A DNA stretch of 9,156 bases from Pseudomonadota bacterium (GTDB taxonomy: Bacteria > Pseudomonadota > Gammaproteobacteria > Burkholderiales > Burkholderiaceae_C), in assembly GCA_023394015.1 (NCBI GenBank), contig JAEXBL010000172.1, forward strand, positions 1-9,156. The letters are read 5' to 3'. The notes beneath the pieces were generated by a model. That model had not been told where the DNA came from, searched no databases, and was given only the letters and a program-made list of their open reading frames with translations. This document shows, piece by piece, positions 1-7,673 of the stretch (the first letter of the stretch is position 1; each line of letters opens with the position of its first letter). The position numbers were made by a program, and so were the translations under genes.

Positions 1-3
1 GCC

Positions 4-64
4 GATGGGTTACGCGCGTTCAGCAATAGCGTTCTTCCTTAAGAACTCTCGCGCTTCACCCATC
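4..64. repeat. Imperfect palindrome, probable dispersed REP-like element
   Basis: The arms at 4..18 and 50..64 are inverted copies of 15 bases with 13 matches (GATGGGTTACGCGCG against GATGGGTGAAGCGCG). Between them lies a second, perfect hairpin: GTTCTT at 31..36 and AAGAAC at 41..46 around a 4-base loop. Read on the minus strand the element begins TGTAGGATGGGTGAAGCGCG and ends CGCGTAACCCATC. From memory this resembles short dispersed palindromes scattered between genes in many beta- and gammaproteobacteria. No T-run follows on either side, so it does not look like a standard intrinsic terminator. It could still fold in RNA and protect or end an upstream transcript. The palindrome itself is certain; its family membership is inference. 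Confidence 0.6.
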
Positions 65-116
65 CTACATCGCCCTGATTCCTGTTGCGGCAAGTTTCAA
101 CCGCGGGCCGAGGTGC

Positions 117-144
117 TGGAAACCGGGACGGTCTAGTAGACAAT
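117..144 (+). promoter_or_regulatory. Possible sigma70 promoter for the efflux operon
   Basis: TGGAAA at 117..122 matches the -35 consensus at 4 of 6 positions. GACAAT at 139..144 matches the -10 consensus at 4 of 6, with a 16-bp spacer. Transcription would begin near 151, leaving a leader of about 25 nt before the first start codon. This is the least GC-rich part of the non-palindromic upstream space and the only candidate I could pick out. Both boxes are weak, which would suit an operon needing an activator such as a BaeR-like regulator, but I see no defined operator. Low confidence. Confidence 0.25.
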
Positions 145-176
145 ACGGCTTTCCCCGCCAGTGTCAGAACCGTTCC

Positions 177-1451
177 ATGTCTGAAAGCCGCCCTGTCTCT
201 CCTTCCGCCAGCCGGACCCGCCGCCGCCTAGCCGGCCTGGCGGTGTTGTTGCTTGTCGTGGCGGGCATTGCCTGGCTGGTCCTGCGGCCCTCGGCCAAGC
301 CGGGAGGCGCGGGCGGGCCCGGCGGGCGTTCCGGAGGCCGGCCGCCGGCGGGGGCCATGGCGAGCATGGCGGTGCCGGTGCGCATCGCCACGGCCACCCA
401 GCAGGACATCGACATCTACCTGAAATCGCTGGGCACCGTCACCGCCTACAACACGGTTACCGTCCGCAGCCGGGTCAGCGGGGAACTGGTGGACGTCGCC
501 TTCCAGGAAGGCCAGCGCGTGAAGGCCGGCGACCTGCTGGCGCAGGTGGACCCGCGCGCCTTCCAGGTGGCGCTGGACCAGGCGCGCGGCACGCAGATGC
601 AGAACCTGGCCCAGCTGGAGAACGCGCGCCGCGACCTCCAGCGCTACCAGGCCCTGTTCAAGCAGGATTCGATCGCCAAGCAGCAGGTCGATACGCAGGC
701 GGCGCTGGTGCGCCAGTACGAGGGCACCGTCAAGAGCGACCAGGCCAATGTGGACAATGCCCGCCTGCAACTGGACTACGCGCGCATCACGGCCCCCATC
801 AGCGGCCGCCTGGGCCTGCGCCAGGTGGACCGGGGCAACCTGGTGTCCAGCTCGGATGCGAACGGCCTGGTGGTGATCACCCAGACCCAGCCGATTTCGG
901 TCGTGTTCACGCTGCCCGAGACCCAACTGCCCGAAGTGCGCGCCGAGATCGCCGCGGGCAAGACGCTGGCCGTCGACGCCTATGACCGCGCCGACACCCG
1001 GCGCATCGCCACGGGCCAGTTGGAAACGTTGGATAACCAGATCGACGTGACCACCGGAACCCTGAAAATGAAGGCCCGTTTCGACAACGCGGACGATGCG
1101 CTTTTCCCGAACCAGTTCGTCAACGTGCGCCTGCACGTGCTGACGCGCAAGGACGTCACGGCCATCCCCACCGCCGCCATCCAGCAGGGCTCGGCCGGCG
1201 CCTTCGTGTTCCTGGTGCAGCCGGATGACACGGTCCAGGTGCGCCAGGTGAAGCTGGGCGCGATCAACAATGGCATGGTGGCGGTCAACGAAGGCCTGCA
1301 GCCCGGCGACCGGGTGGTCGTCGAAGGCACCGACCGCCTGCGCACGGGCGCCAAGGTGGAGGTGGTGGGCGGCGCGGACGTGATCCCGGCCACCCGCGAC
1401 AAGACGCTCGGCGCCGGCGCCCCGGCCGGCACCACGCCGCCGTCCAAGTAA
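177..1451 (+). CDS. mdtA: RND efflux periplasmic adaptor (membrane fusion protein), MdtA/MuxA type
   Basis: This 424-residue adaptor links the inner-membrane RND pump to the outer-membrane channel. An Arg-rich N-terminus (RTRRR, about 14..18) precedes one hydrophobic segment (about 19..37), then a Gly/Pro-rich linker (about 40..60). No lipobox cysteine is present, so it should be a membrane-anchored protein and not a lipoprotein. The first half-lipoyl domain is at about 92..122 (VSGELV, then EGQRVKAGD). A coiled-coil hairpin follows at about 123..195, then the second half-lipoyl domain ([13 protein letters not shown], about 202..214). The beta-barrel region is at about 226..310 and the membrane-proximal domain up to about 400. 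The C-terminal tail is Ala/Gly/Pro/Thr-rich. The hairpin tip has R156 and L160 but Ala at 167, where AcrA and E. coli MdtA have Ser. ATG177 is chosen because the next in-frame ATG (codon 61) would remove the membrane anchor. No clear Shine-Dalgarno site precedes it. The next gene begins 13 nt after the stop. Assignment to the MdtA/MuxA branch is supported by the MdtB and MdtC neighbours. Confidence 0.94.
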   Translation: MSESRPVSPSASRTRRRLAGLAVLLLVVAGIAWLVLRPSAKPGGAGGPGGRSGGRPPAGAMASMAVPVRIATATQQDIDIYLKSLGTVTAYNTVTVRSRVSGELVDVAFQEGQRVKAGDLLAQVDPRAFQVALDQARGTQMQNLAQLENARRDLQRYQALFKQDSIAKQQVDTQAALVRQYEGTVKSDQANVDNARLQLDYARITAPISGRLGLRQVDRGNLVSSSDANGLVVITQTQPISVVFTLPETQLPEVRAEIAAGKTLAVDAYDRADTRRIATGQLETLDNQIDVTTGTLKMKARFDNADDALFPNQFVNVRLHVLTRKDVTAIPTAAIQQGSAGAFVFLVQPDDTVQVRQVKLGAINNGMVAVNEGLQPGDRVVVEGTDRLRTGAKVEVVGGADVIPATRDKTLGAGAPAGTTPPSK

Positions 1452-1454
1452 GCC

Positions 1455-1460
1455 AGGAAA
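1455..1460 (+). promoter_or_regulatory. Ribosome binding site for the GTG-started mdtB
   Basis: AGGAAA lies in the 13-nt gap between the adaptor stop codon and GTG at 1465. AGGA ends 6 nt before that codon, a normal spacing. It decides the start: GTG1465 keeps the conserved N-terminal stretch [14 protein letters not shown] that opens MdtB proteins, and no ATG nearby would do so. Confidence 0.7.
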
Positions 1461-1464
1461 CGCC

Positions 1465-4400
1465 GTGAGTCCGTCGCGCCTGTTCATTCTGCGTCCGGTG
1501 GCCACCACCCTGTCCATGGTGGCCATCCTGATCGCGGGCTTCATCGCCTACCGGCTGCTGCCCGTTTCGGCCCTGCCCGAAGTGGACTATCCGACGATAC
1601 AGGTGGTGACGCTGTACCCCGGCGCCAGTCCCGACGTGATGACCTCGCTGGTCACCTCCCCGCTGGAGCGGCAGTTCGGGCAGATGCCGGGCCTGAACCA
1701 GATGTCGTCCACCAGTTCGGGCGGCGCGTCGGTCATCACGCTGCAGTTCAATCTCAGCCTGCCGCTGGACGTGGCCGAGCAGCAGGTGCAGGCGGCCATC
1801 AACGCCGCGTCGAACCTGCTGCCCAGCGACCTGCCGGTGCCGCCCACCTACAACAAGGTGAATCCGGCGGACGCGGCGGTGCTGACCCTGGCGATCACCT
1901 CGCCCACCATGCCGCTGCCGCAGGTGCGCGACCTGGTCGATACGCGGGTGGCTCAGAAGCTGTCGCAGATTCCCGGCGTGGGCCTGGTCAGCGTGGCGGG
2001 CGGGCAGCGGCCCGCGGTGCGGGTGCAGGTGAATCCGCAGGCGCTGGCGGCCAACGGCCTGTCGCTGTCGGACCTGCGCACCGCCATCGTCGGCGCCAAC
2101 GTCAACCAGCCCAAGGGCAACCTGGACGGCCCGCAGCGCTCCACCACCATCAACGCCAACGATCAGCTCAAGACGCCTACCGACTACAACGACCTGATCA
2201 TCGCGTACAAGAACAACGCGCCGCTGCGCCTGTCCGACGTGGCGCGCGCGGTGGAAGGGGCCGAGGACACGCGGCAGGCGGCCTGGGCCGGCGACCAGCC
2301 CGCCATCCTGCTCAACATCCAGCGCCAGCCCGGCGCCAACGTGATCGACGTGGTCGACCGGATCCAGGCGCTGCTGCCGCAGCTGCGCGCCGCCTTGCCC
2401 GCCACGCTGGACGTGGCCGTGGTGTCCGACCGCACCCAGACCATCCGCGATTCGGTCGCCGACGTGCAGTTCGAAATGCTGCTGGCCGTGGCGCTGGTGG
2501 TCATGGTGACCTTCGTGTTCCTGCGCAGCCTGACGGCCACGCTGATCCCCAGCGTGGTGGTGCCGCTGTCGCTGGTGGGCACCTTCGGCATCATGTACCT
2601 GGCCGGTTTCTCCATCAACAACCTGACCCTGATGGCGCTGACCATCGCCACCGGTTTCGTGGTGGACGACGCCATCGTCATGATCGAGAACATCGCGCGC
2701 CACATCGAAGAGGGCGAAACGCCGTTGCAGGCGGCGCTGAAGGGCGCCGCGCAGATCGGCTTCACCCTGATCTCGCTGACGTTCTCGCTGATCGCCGTGC
2801 TGATCCCGCTGCTCTTCATGACGGAGGTGGTGGGGCGGCTGTTCCGCGAGTTCGCGATCACGCTGGCCGTGTCCATCCTGATCTCCCTGGTGGTGTCGCT
2901 GACCTTGACGCCCATGATGTGCGCGCGCCTGCTGCGCGCCGAGTCCGAGCAGAAGCACGGCCGCTTCCACCAGGTCACCGGCGCGTTCATCGACCGGGTC
3001 ATCGCCGGCTACGACCGCTGGCTGCAGGTCGTGCTGCGGCATCAGCCTCTGACGCTGCTGGTGGCGCTGGCGACGTTCGCGCTGACCGCGCTGCTCTATC
3101 TGGCGATACCCAAGGGCTTCTTCCCGCAACAGGACACCGGCCTGATCCAGGCGATCACCCAGGCGCCGCAATCCATTTCGTTCAAGGCGATGGCCGAGCG
3201 CCAGCAGGCGGCGGCGCGCCTGGCGCTGCAGGATCCCGACGTGCAGGCCGTGTCCTCCTTCATCGGCGTGGACGGCAGCAACGCCACGCTCAGCGCGGGG
3301 CGGCTGCAGATCGCGCTCAAGCCGCAGGCCGAGCGCGACGGGGACCTGCGCGCTGTGATGGCTCGCCTGGACGAGGCCCTGGCCGGGCAGGACGGCCTCA
3401 CGGTCTACATGCAGCCGGTCCAGGACCTGACCATCGAAGACCGCGTGAGCCGCACGCAGTACCAGATGACGCTGTCCAACCCCGACCTGAAGGTGCTGAG
3501 CGAATGGACGCCCAAGCTGGTGGACCGCCTGCGCCAGGTGCCGGGCCTGAAGGACGTGACCGACGACCTGCAGGACGACGGCCTCCAGACCTGGGTCGAG
3601 ATCGACCGCGACGCGGCTTCGCGGCTGGGCATCACGGCGGCGGTGATCGACGAGGCGCTCTACAACGCCTTCGGCCAGCGGCTGATCTCCACCATCTTCA
3701 CGCAATCCAACCAGTACCGCGTGGTGCTGGAGGTGCAGCCGCAGTTCCAGATGACGCCGGCCTCGCTGGGGCAGATCCACGTGCCCACTTCGGCGGGCGG
3801 CCAGGTGCCGCTGTCGTCCGTGGCGCACATTTCGGAAGGCAAGACCGTGCTGGCCGTGAACCGGCTGGACCAGTTCCCCATGGTGACGGTGTCGTTCAAC
3901 CTGGCGCCGGGCGCGTCCCTGTCCGGCGCGGTCGAGGCCATCACCGCGGCCGAGGCCGATATCGGCCTGCCCGCGGGCGTCGAGACGCGCTTCCAGGGCG
4001 CGGCGCTGGCGTTCCAGAATTCGCTGTCCAGCACGCTGTGGCTGATCCTGGCGGCCGTGGTCACGATGTACATCGTGCTGGGCGTGCTGTACGAGAGCTA
4101 CATCCACCCGATCACCATCCTGTCGACGCTGCCCTCGGCCGGGGTCGGCGCGCTGCTGGCGCTGTTGATCAGCGGCACCGAGCTCGACATGATCGGCATC
4201 ATCGGCATCATCCTGCTCATCGGCATCGTGAAGAAGAACGCGATCATGATGATCGACTTCGCGCTGGACGCGGAGCGCAAGCGCGGCCTGAGCCCGCGCG
4301 AGGCCATCCATGAGGCGGCGCTGCTGCGCTTCCGCCCGATCCTGATGACGACGCTGGCCGCCCTGTTCGGCGCGCTGCCGCTGATGCTGTCTTCCGGCAC

Positions 4401-4563
4401 GGGCGCGGAGCTGCGCCAGCCGCTGGGCCTGGTGATGGTGGGCGGCCTGCTGCTGTCGCAGGTGCTGACGCTGTTCACCACGCCGGTCATCTACCTGATG
4501 TTCGACCGCATGTCGCGCCGCTGGCGCGGCGCGCGCGCGGCCTCGGCGGAGGATGCGTCATGA
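1465..4563 (+). CDS. mdtB: RND multidrug efflux pump subunit MdtB (MuxB)
   Basis: This 1032-residue inner-membrane proton-driven pump is of the HAE1/AcrB type and full length for the family. The N-terminus ([13 protein letters not shown], then [25 protein letters not shown]) follows E. coli MdtB closely, as recalled from memory, which separates it from MdtC. TM1 is at about 9..30. A first large periplasmic porter and docking loop follows, then TM2 to TM6 from about 336 to 490. TM7 is at about 528..548, followed by the [11 protein letters not shown] motif; a second periplasmic loop and TM8 to TM12 run from about 853 to 1015. Proton-relay residues are all present: D401 and D402 in [10 protein letters not shown]924 in VKKNAI, R955 in RFRP and T962. 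They correspond to AcrB D407, D408, K940, R971 and T978. In E. coli, MdtB and MdtC form a B2C trimer exporting novobiocin and bile salts; the Mux system also affects aztreonam, macrolides and tetracycline. Substrates here are inferred. The start is GTG. The stop codon overlaps the next gene's ATG (ATGA at 4560..4563). Confidence 0.96.
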   Translation: MSPSRLFILRPVATTLSMVAILIAGFIAYRLLPVSALPEVDYPTIQVVTLYPGASPDVMTSLVTSPLERQFGQMPGLNQMSSTSSGGASVITLQFNLSLPLDVAEQQVQAAINAASNLLPSDLPVPPTYNKVNPADAAVLTLAITSPTMPLPQVRDLVDTRVAQKLSQIPGVGLVSVAGGQRPAVRVQVNPQALAANGLSLSDLRTAIVGANVNQPKGNLDGPQRSTTINANDQLKTPTDYNDLIIAYKNNAPLRLSDVARAVEGAEDTRQAAWAGDQPAILLNIQRQPGANVIDVVDRIQALLPQLRAALPATLDVAVVSDRTQTIRDSVADVQFEMLLAVALVVMVTFVFLRSLTATLIPSVVVPLSLVGTFGIMYLAGFSINNLTLMALTIATGFVVDDAIVMIENIARHIEEGETPLQAALKGAAQIGFTLISLTFSLIAVLIPLLFMTEVVGRLFREFAITLAVSILISLVVSLTLTPMMCARLLRAESEQKHGRFHQVTGAFIDRVIAGYDRWLQVVLRHQPLTLLVALATFALTALLYLAIPKGFFPQQDTGLIQAITQAPQSISFKAMAERQQAAARLALQDPDVQAVSSFIGVDGSNATLSAGRLQIALKPQAERDGDLRAVMARLDEALAGQDGLTVYMQPVQDLTIEDRVSRTQYQMTLSNPDLKVLSEWTPKLVDRLRQVPGLKDVTDDLQDDGLQTWVEIDRDAASRLGITAAVIDEALYNAFGQRLISTIFTQSNQYRVVLEVQPQFQMTPASLGQIHVPTSAGGQVPLSSVAHISEGKTVLAVNRLDQFPMVTVSFNLAPGASLSGAVEAITAAEADIGLPAGVETRFQGAALAFQNSLSSTLWLILAAVVTMYIVLGVLYESYIHPITILSTLPSAGVGALLALLISGTELDMIGIIGIILLIGIVKKNAIMMIDFALDAERKRGLSPREAIHEAALLRFRPILMTTLAALFGALPLMLSSGTGAELRQPLGLVMVGGLLLSQVLTLFTTPVIYLMFDRMSRRWRGARAASAEDAS
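2887..2937 (+). repeat. Copy 1 of 51-bp near-identical block shared by mdtB and mdtC
   Basis: These 51 bases match 5982..6032 in mdtC with only two mismatches, both silent third positions. The last 27 bases are identical. The block encodes [17 protein letters not shown] at the cytoplasmic end of the first transmembrane bundle. Protein conservation here is expected in RND pumps; the near-identity of codons is stronger than in most of the alignment. The two copies are 3095 bp apart, the same as the distance between the two start codons, so they sit at equivalent codons. Confidence 0.85.
4548..4552 (+). promoter_or_regulatory. Strong ribosome binding site for mdtC inside the end of mdtB
   Basis: GGAGG lies within the last codons of mdtB, 7 nt before ATG4560. 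It is the best Shine-Dalgarno match of the four genes. With the ATGA stop/start overlap it supports both translational coupling and independent ribosome entry at mdtC. Confidence 0.75.
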
Positions 4564-7500
4564 TCCTGTCGGCGCCCTTCATCGTCCGGCCGGTGGCGAC
4601 CACGCTGCTGAGCCTGGCGGTCGTGCTGGCAGGCCTGCTGTCTTTCTTCCTGCTGCCCGTGGCGCCGCTGCCGCAGGTGGACATCCCCACCATTTCGGTC
4701 TCGGCCAGCCTGCCCGGCGCCAGCCCGGAAACCATGGCGTCCAGCGTGGCCACGCCGCTGGAGCGGTCGCTCGGCAGCATTGCCGGCGTGACCGAAATGA
4801 CGTCCAACAGCTCGCAGGGATCCACCCGCATCACGCTGCAGTTCGATCTCTCCCGCGACATCAACGGCGCCGCCCGGGACGTGCAGGCGGCGATCAACGC
4901 GGCGCGCTCGCTGCTGCCGACCGGGCTGCGCAGCAACCCCACCTATCACAAGTCCAACCCCTCGGACGCGCCCATCATGACGCTGGCGCTGACCTCCGAC
5001 ACGCTCAGCCAGGGCCAGCTCTACGACATCGCTTCCACCATCGTGGCGCAGAAGCTGTCGCAGGTGGACGGCGTGGGCGAGGTGACGGTGGGCGGCAGTT
5101 CGCTGCCCGCCGTGCGCGTCACCGTGCTGCCCGGCGCCCTGGCCAACCGCGGCGTGTCGCTGGACGAGCTGCGCGCGACGCTGGCCAATGCCAACGCCAA
5201 CCGTCCCAAGGGCGTGCTGGAGAACGACCGCTACCACTGGCAGATCATGGTCAGCGATCAGCTCAGCCGCGCGGAGCAGTACCGCCCGCTGATCGTGGCC
5301 TGGCGCGACGGCGCGCCGGTCCGGGTGTCGGACGTGGCCCGCGTGGAGGACTCTGTCGAGGATCTGTACCAGACCGGCTTCTTCAACGACCGCAAGGCCA
5401 TCCTGATGATCGTGCGGCGCCAGGCCGACGCCAACATCATCGAAGCGGTGGACGCGGTGCGCGCGCAGCTGCCCGTCCTGCAGGCGCTCATGCCGGCCGA
5501 CGTGAACATGACGGTGGCGCAGGACCGCACGCCCAGCATCCGGGCATCGCTGCACGAGGCGGAGCTGACGCTGATCATCGCGGTGGGCCTGGTGGTGCTG
5601 GTGGTGCTGCTGTTCCTGCGGCGCTGGCGCGCGGCCATCATTCCCAGCGTGGCGGTGCCGGTATCGCTCATCGGCACCTTCTGCATCATGTACCTGTGCG
5701 GCTTCACGCTGAACACCATTTCGCTGATGGCGCTGATCGTGGCGACGGGATTCGTGGTGGACGACGCCATCGTGGTGCTCGAGAACATCATGCGCCATGT
5801 CGAGCGCGGCATGTCGCCGATGCGGGCGGCGCTGCGCGGTTCGCGCGAGGTCGGTTTCACCGTGCTGTCCATGAGCCTGTCGCTCGTGGCGGTGTTCATT
5901 CCGATCCTGCTGATGGGCGGCGTGGTCGGTCGCCTGTTCCGGGAGTTCGCGGTCACCCTGTCGGCCGCGATCCTGGTGTCGCTGGTGGTGTCGCTGACCC
6001 TGACTCCCATGATGTGCGCGCGCCTGCTGCGCAACGAACCCGAGGAAGAACGGCCGCCCGGCAGGCTGGCGCGCTGGTCGGAGCGCGGCTTCGAGGCCAT
6101 GCTGGGCGGTTACCGGCGCTCGCTGCGCTGGGCGCTGGAGCACGGCCGGCTGATGATGCTGACGCTGGCGATCGCCGTCGGGCTCAACGTCTACCTGTAC
6201 ACGGCGGTGCCCAAGGGCTTCTTCCCGCAGCAGGACACGGGCCAGCTGCTGGGCTTTTTCCGCGTGGACCAGGGCACCTCGTTCCAGGCCACCGTGCCCA
6301 AGCTGGACGCGCTGCGCAAAGTGGTGCTGGCGGACCCGGCGGTGCAGAGCATGACGGGCTATGCCGGCGGTCGCGGCGGCAGCAACAGCAGCTTCATGCA
6401 GATCCAGCTCAAGCCCCTGGCAGAGCGCAAGGTGTCGGCGGACGTGGTCATCAACCGCCTGCGCGGCAAGCTGCAGAACATGCCGGGCGCGCGCATGTTC
6501 CTGGTGTCGCAGCAGGACATCCGCATCGGCGGACGCCAGAGCCAGGGTTCGTACGACTACACGCTGATGTCGGGCGACCTGCAGCTGCTGCGCACCTGGA
6601 TGCCGAAGGTGCAGCAGGCCATGGCGAAGATTCCCGAGATCACGGACGTGGACACGGACGTCGAGGACAAAGGCCGCCAGATCAACCTGGTGATCGACCG
6701 CGAGGCTGCTACGCGGCTGGGCGTGAGCATGTCCACGATCTCCACCGTGCTGAACAATTCGTTCAGCCAGCGCCAGGTGTCGGTGATGTATGGGCCGCTG
6801 AATCAGTACCACGTGGTGTTGGGGGTGGACCCGAAGTTCGCGCAGGACATCGAATCGCTCCGGCAGGTCGAGGTCATTACGGCGGCGGGCGCGCGCGTGC
6901 CGCTGTCGGCGTTCACGCGCCTGGAAAATGGGAACGCCCCGCTCAGCGTGCAGCACCAGGGCCTGTTCGTGGCCGACACGGTATCGTTCAGCCTGGCGCC
7001 CGGCGTATCGCTGGGCCAGGCCACCAGCGCCATCGATGCCGCGGTGGCGCGCATCGGCCTGCCTTCGGACCAGATCCAGGCGGGCTTCCAGGGCACGGCC
7101 GCGGCCCTGCAGCAGACCTTGGCGCAGCAACCCTGGCTGATCCTGGCGGCGCTGGTCACCATGTATATCGTGCTGGGCATCCTGTACGAGAGCTTCGTGC
7201 ATCCGCTGACCATCCTGTCCACCCTGCCATCGGCGGGGCTGGGCGCGCTGCTGGCGCTGCTGCTGGTGCGCTACGACTTCACGCTGATCGCGCTGATCGG
7301 GGTTTTCCTGCTGATCGGGATCGTCAAGAAAAACGCCATCATGATGGTGGACTTCGCGCTGGAGGCCGAGCGGGGCCAGGGCATGAGCCCGCGCGAGGCC
7401 ATCTTCCAGGCCTGCCTGACGCGCTTTCGCCCGATCATGATGACGACCATGGCGGCCATATTCGGCGCGCTGCCGCTCGTGCTGGCCTCCGGCGCGGGCG

Positions 7501-7673
7501 TCGAGATGCGCCAGCCGCTCGGCATTACCATCGTGGGCGGTCTGGTCCTGAGCCAGATCCTCACGCTGTACACCACGCCCGTGGTCTATCTTTACCTGGA
7601 CCGTTTCCGCCTGTGGGCCGCGCGCGGGCGCGCCCGCAGGAACGGACCCGCCGCTTCCATAGAACAATCATGA
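4560..7673 (+). CDS. mdtC: RND multidrug efflux pump subunit MdtC (MuxC)
   Basis: This 1037-residue second RND pump is a distinct paralogue of the preceding gene; by eye about half the residues match in conserved stretches. It follows E. coli MdtC, as recalled from memory, in several diagnostic runs: [56 protein letters not shown] and the late [12 protein letters not shown]1 is at about 8..29, TM2 to TM6 from about 336 to 490, TM7 at about 529..549 followed by [11 protein letters not shown], and TM8 to TM12 from about 857 to 1015. The proton relay is intact: D401, D402, K924, R955 and T962, the same numbers as in MdtB. The C-terminal tail is short and Arg-rich. In E. coli the two subunits have been reported to play unequal roles, MdtC more in substrate binding and MdtB more in proton-driven conformational change. 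Whether that holds here is unknown. The stop overlaps the downstream gene's ATG (7670..7673). Confidence 0.96.
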   Translation: MILSAPFIVRPVATTLLSLAVVLAGLLSFFLLPVAPLPQVDIPTISVSASLPGASPETMASSVATPLERSLGSIAGVTEMTSNSSQGSTRITLQFDLSRDINGAARDVQAAINAARSLLPTGLRSNPTYHKSNPSDAPIMTLALTSDTLSQGQLYDIASTIVAQKLSQVDGVGEVTVGGSSLPAVRVTVLPGALANRGVSLDELRATLANANANRPKGVLENDRYHWQIMVSDQLSRAEQYRPLIVAWRDGAPVRVSDVARVEDSVEDLYQTGFFNDRKAILMIVRRQADANIIEAVDAVRAQLPVLQALMPADVNMTVAQDRTPSIRASLHEAELTLIIAVGLVVLVVLLFLRRWRAAIIPSVAVPVSLIGTFCIMYLCGFTLNTISLMALIVATGFVVDDAIVVLENIMRHVERGMSPMRAALRGSREVGFTVLSMSLSLVAVFIPILLMGGVVGRLFREFAVTLSAAILVSLVVSLTLTPMMCARLLRNEPEEERPPGRLARWSERGFEAMLGGYRRSLRWALEHGRLMMLTLAIAVGLNVYLYTAVPKGFFPQQDTGQLLGFFRVDQGTSFQATVPKLDALRKVVLADPAVQSMTGYAGGRGGSNSSFMQIQLKPLAERKVSADVVINRLRGKLQNMPGARMFLVSQQDIRIGGRQSQGSYDYTLMSGDLQLLRTWMPKVQQAMAKIPEITDVDTDVEDKGRQINLVIDREAATRLGVSMSTISTVLNNSFSQRQVSVMYGPLNQYHVVLGVDPKFAQDIESLRQVEVITAAGARVPLSAFTRLENGNAPLSVQHQGLFVADTVSFSLAPGVSLGQATSAIDAAVARIGLPSDQIQAGFQGTAAALQQTLAQQPWLILAALVTMYIVLGILYESFVHPLTILSTLPSAGLGALLALLLVRYDFTLIALIGVFLLIGIVKKNAIMMVDFALEAERGQGMSPREAIFQACLTRFRPIMMTTMAAIFGALPLVLASGAGVEMRQPLGITIVGGLVLSQILTLYTTPVVYLYLDRFRLWAARGRARRNGPAASIEQS
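5982..6032 (+). repeat. Copy 2 of 51-bp near-identical block shared by mdtB and mdtC
   Basis: This is the partner of 2887..2937, with 49 of 51 bases the same, in direct orientation and in the same codon phase. A shorter exact match of 23 bases also links 2656..2678 with 5751..5773, covering the proton-relay aspartates FVVDDAI. Confidence 0.85.

Noticed and set aside
31..64. An intrinsic transcription terminator for an upstream gene in the palindrome region.
   Set aside because: The hairpins are present, but no T-rich tract follows either the inner or the outer stem on either strand. A dispersed palindrome explains it better.
228..1544. A 438-codon reverse-strand open frame opposite the adaptor gene.
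   Set aside because: It crosses the adaptor/mdtB boundary, is Arg/His-rich, and lies opposite a clear membrane fusion protein.
1285..4311. A 1008-codon reverse-strand open frame opposite mdtB.
   Set aside because: Same composition artefact: low-complexity His/Arg/Gln-rich translation, no recognisable domain, fully opposite a conserved gene.
2919..4313. A 464-codon + strand frame inside mdtB in another phase.
   Set aside because: Its Ala/Gly/Arg/Pro-rich translation is the typical shifted-frame shadow of a GC-rich gene. mdtB reads through without interruption.
4491..7667. A 1058-codon reverse-strand open frame covering all of mdtC.
   Set aside because: It is a mirror of a strongly biased GC-rich gene: stop codons are rare in that antisense frame. 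The translation is dominated by His, Arg, Gln and Asp without domain-like hydrophobic patterns, while the + frame is an unmistakable RND pump.
1465..7673. A recent tandem duplication producing the two pump genes.
   Set aside because: Each copy matches its own MdtB or MdtC type and the two differ at about half of residues by eye, so the duplication is ancient and shared across proteobacteria.
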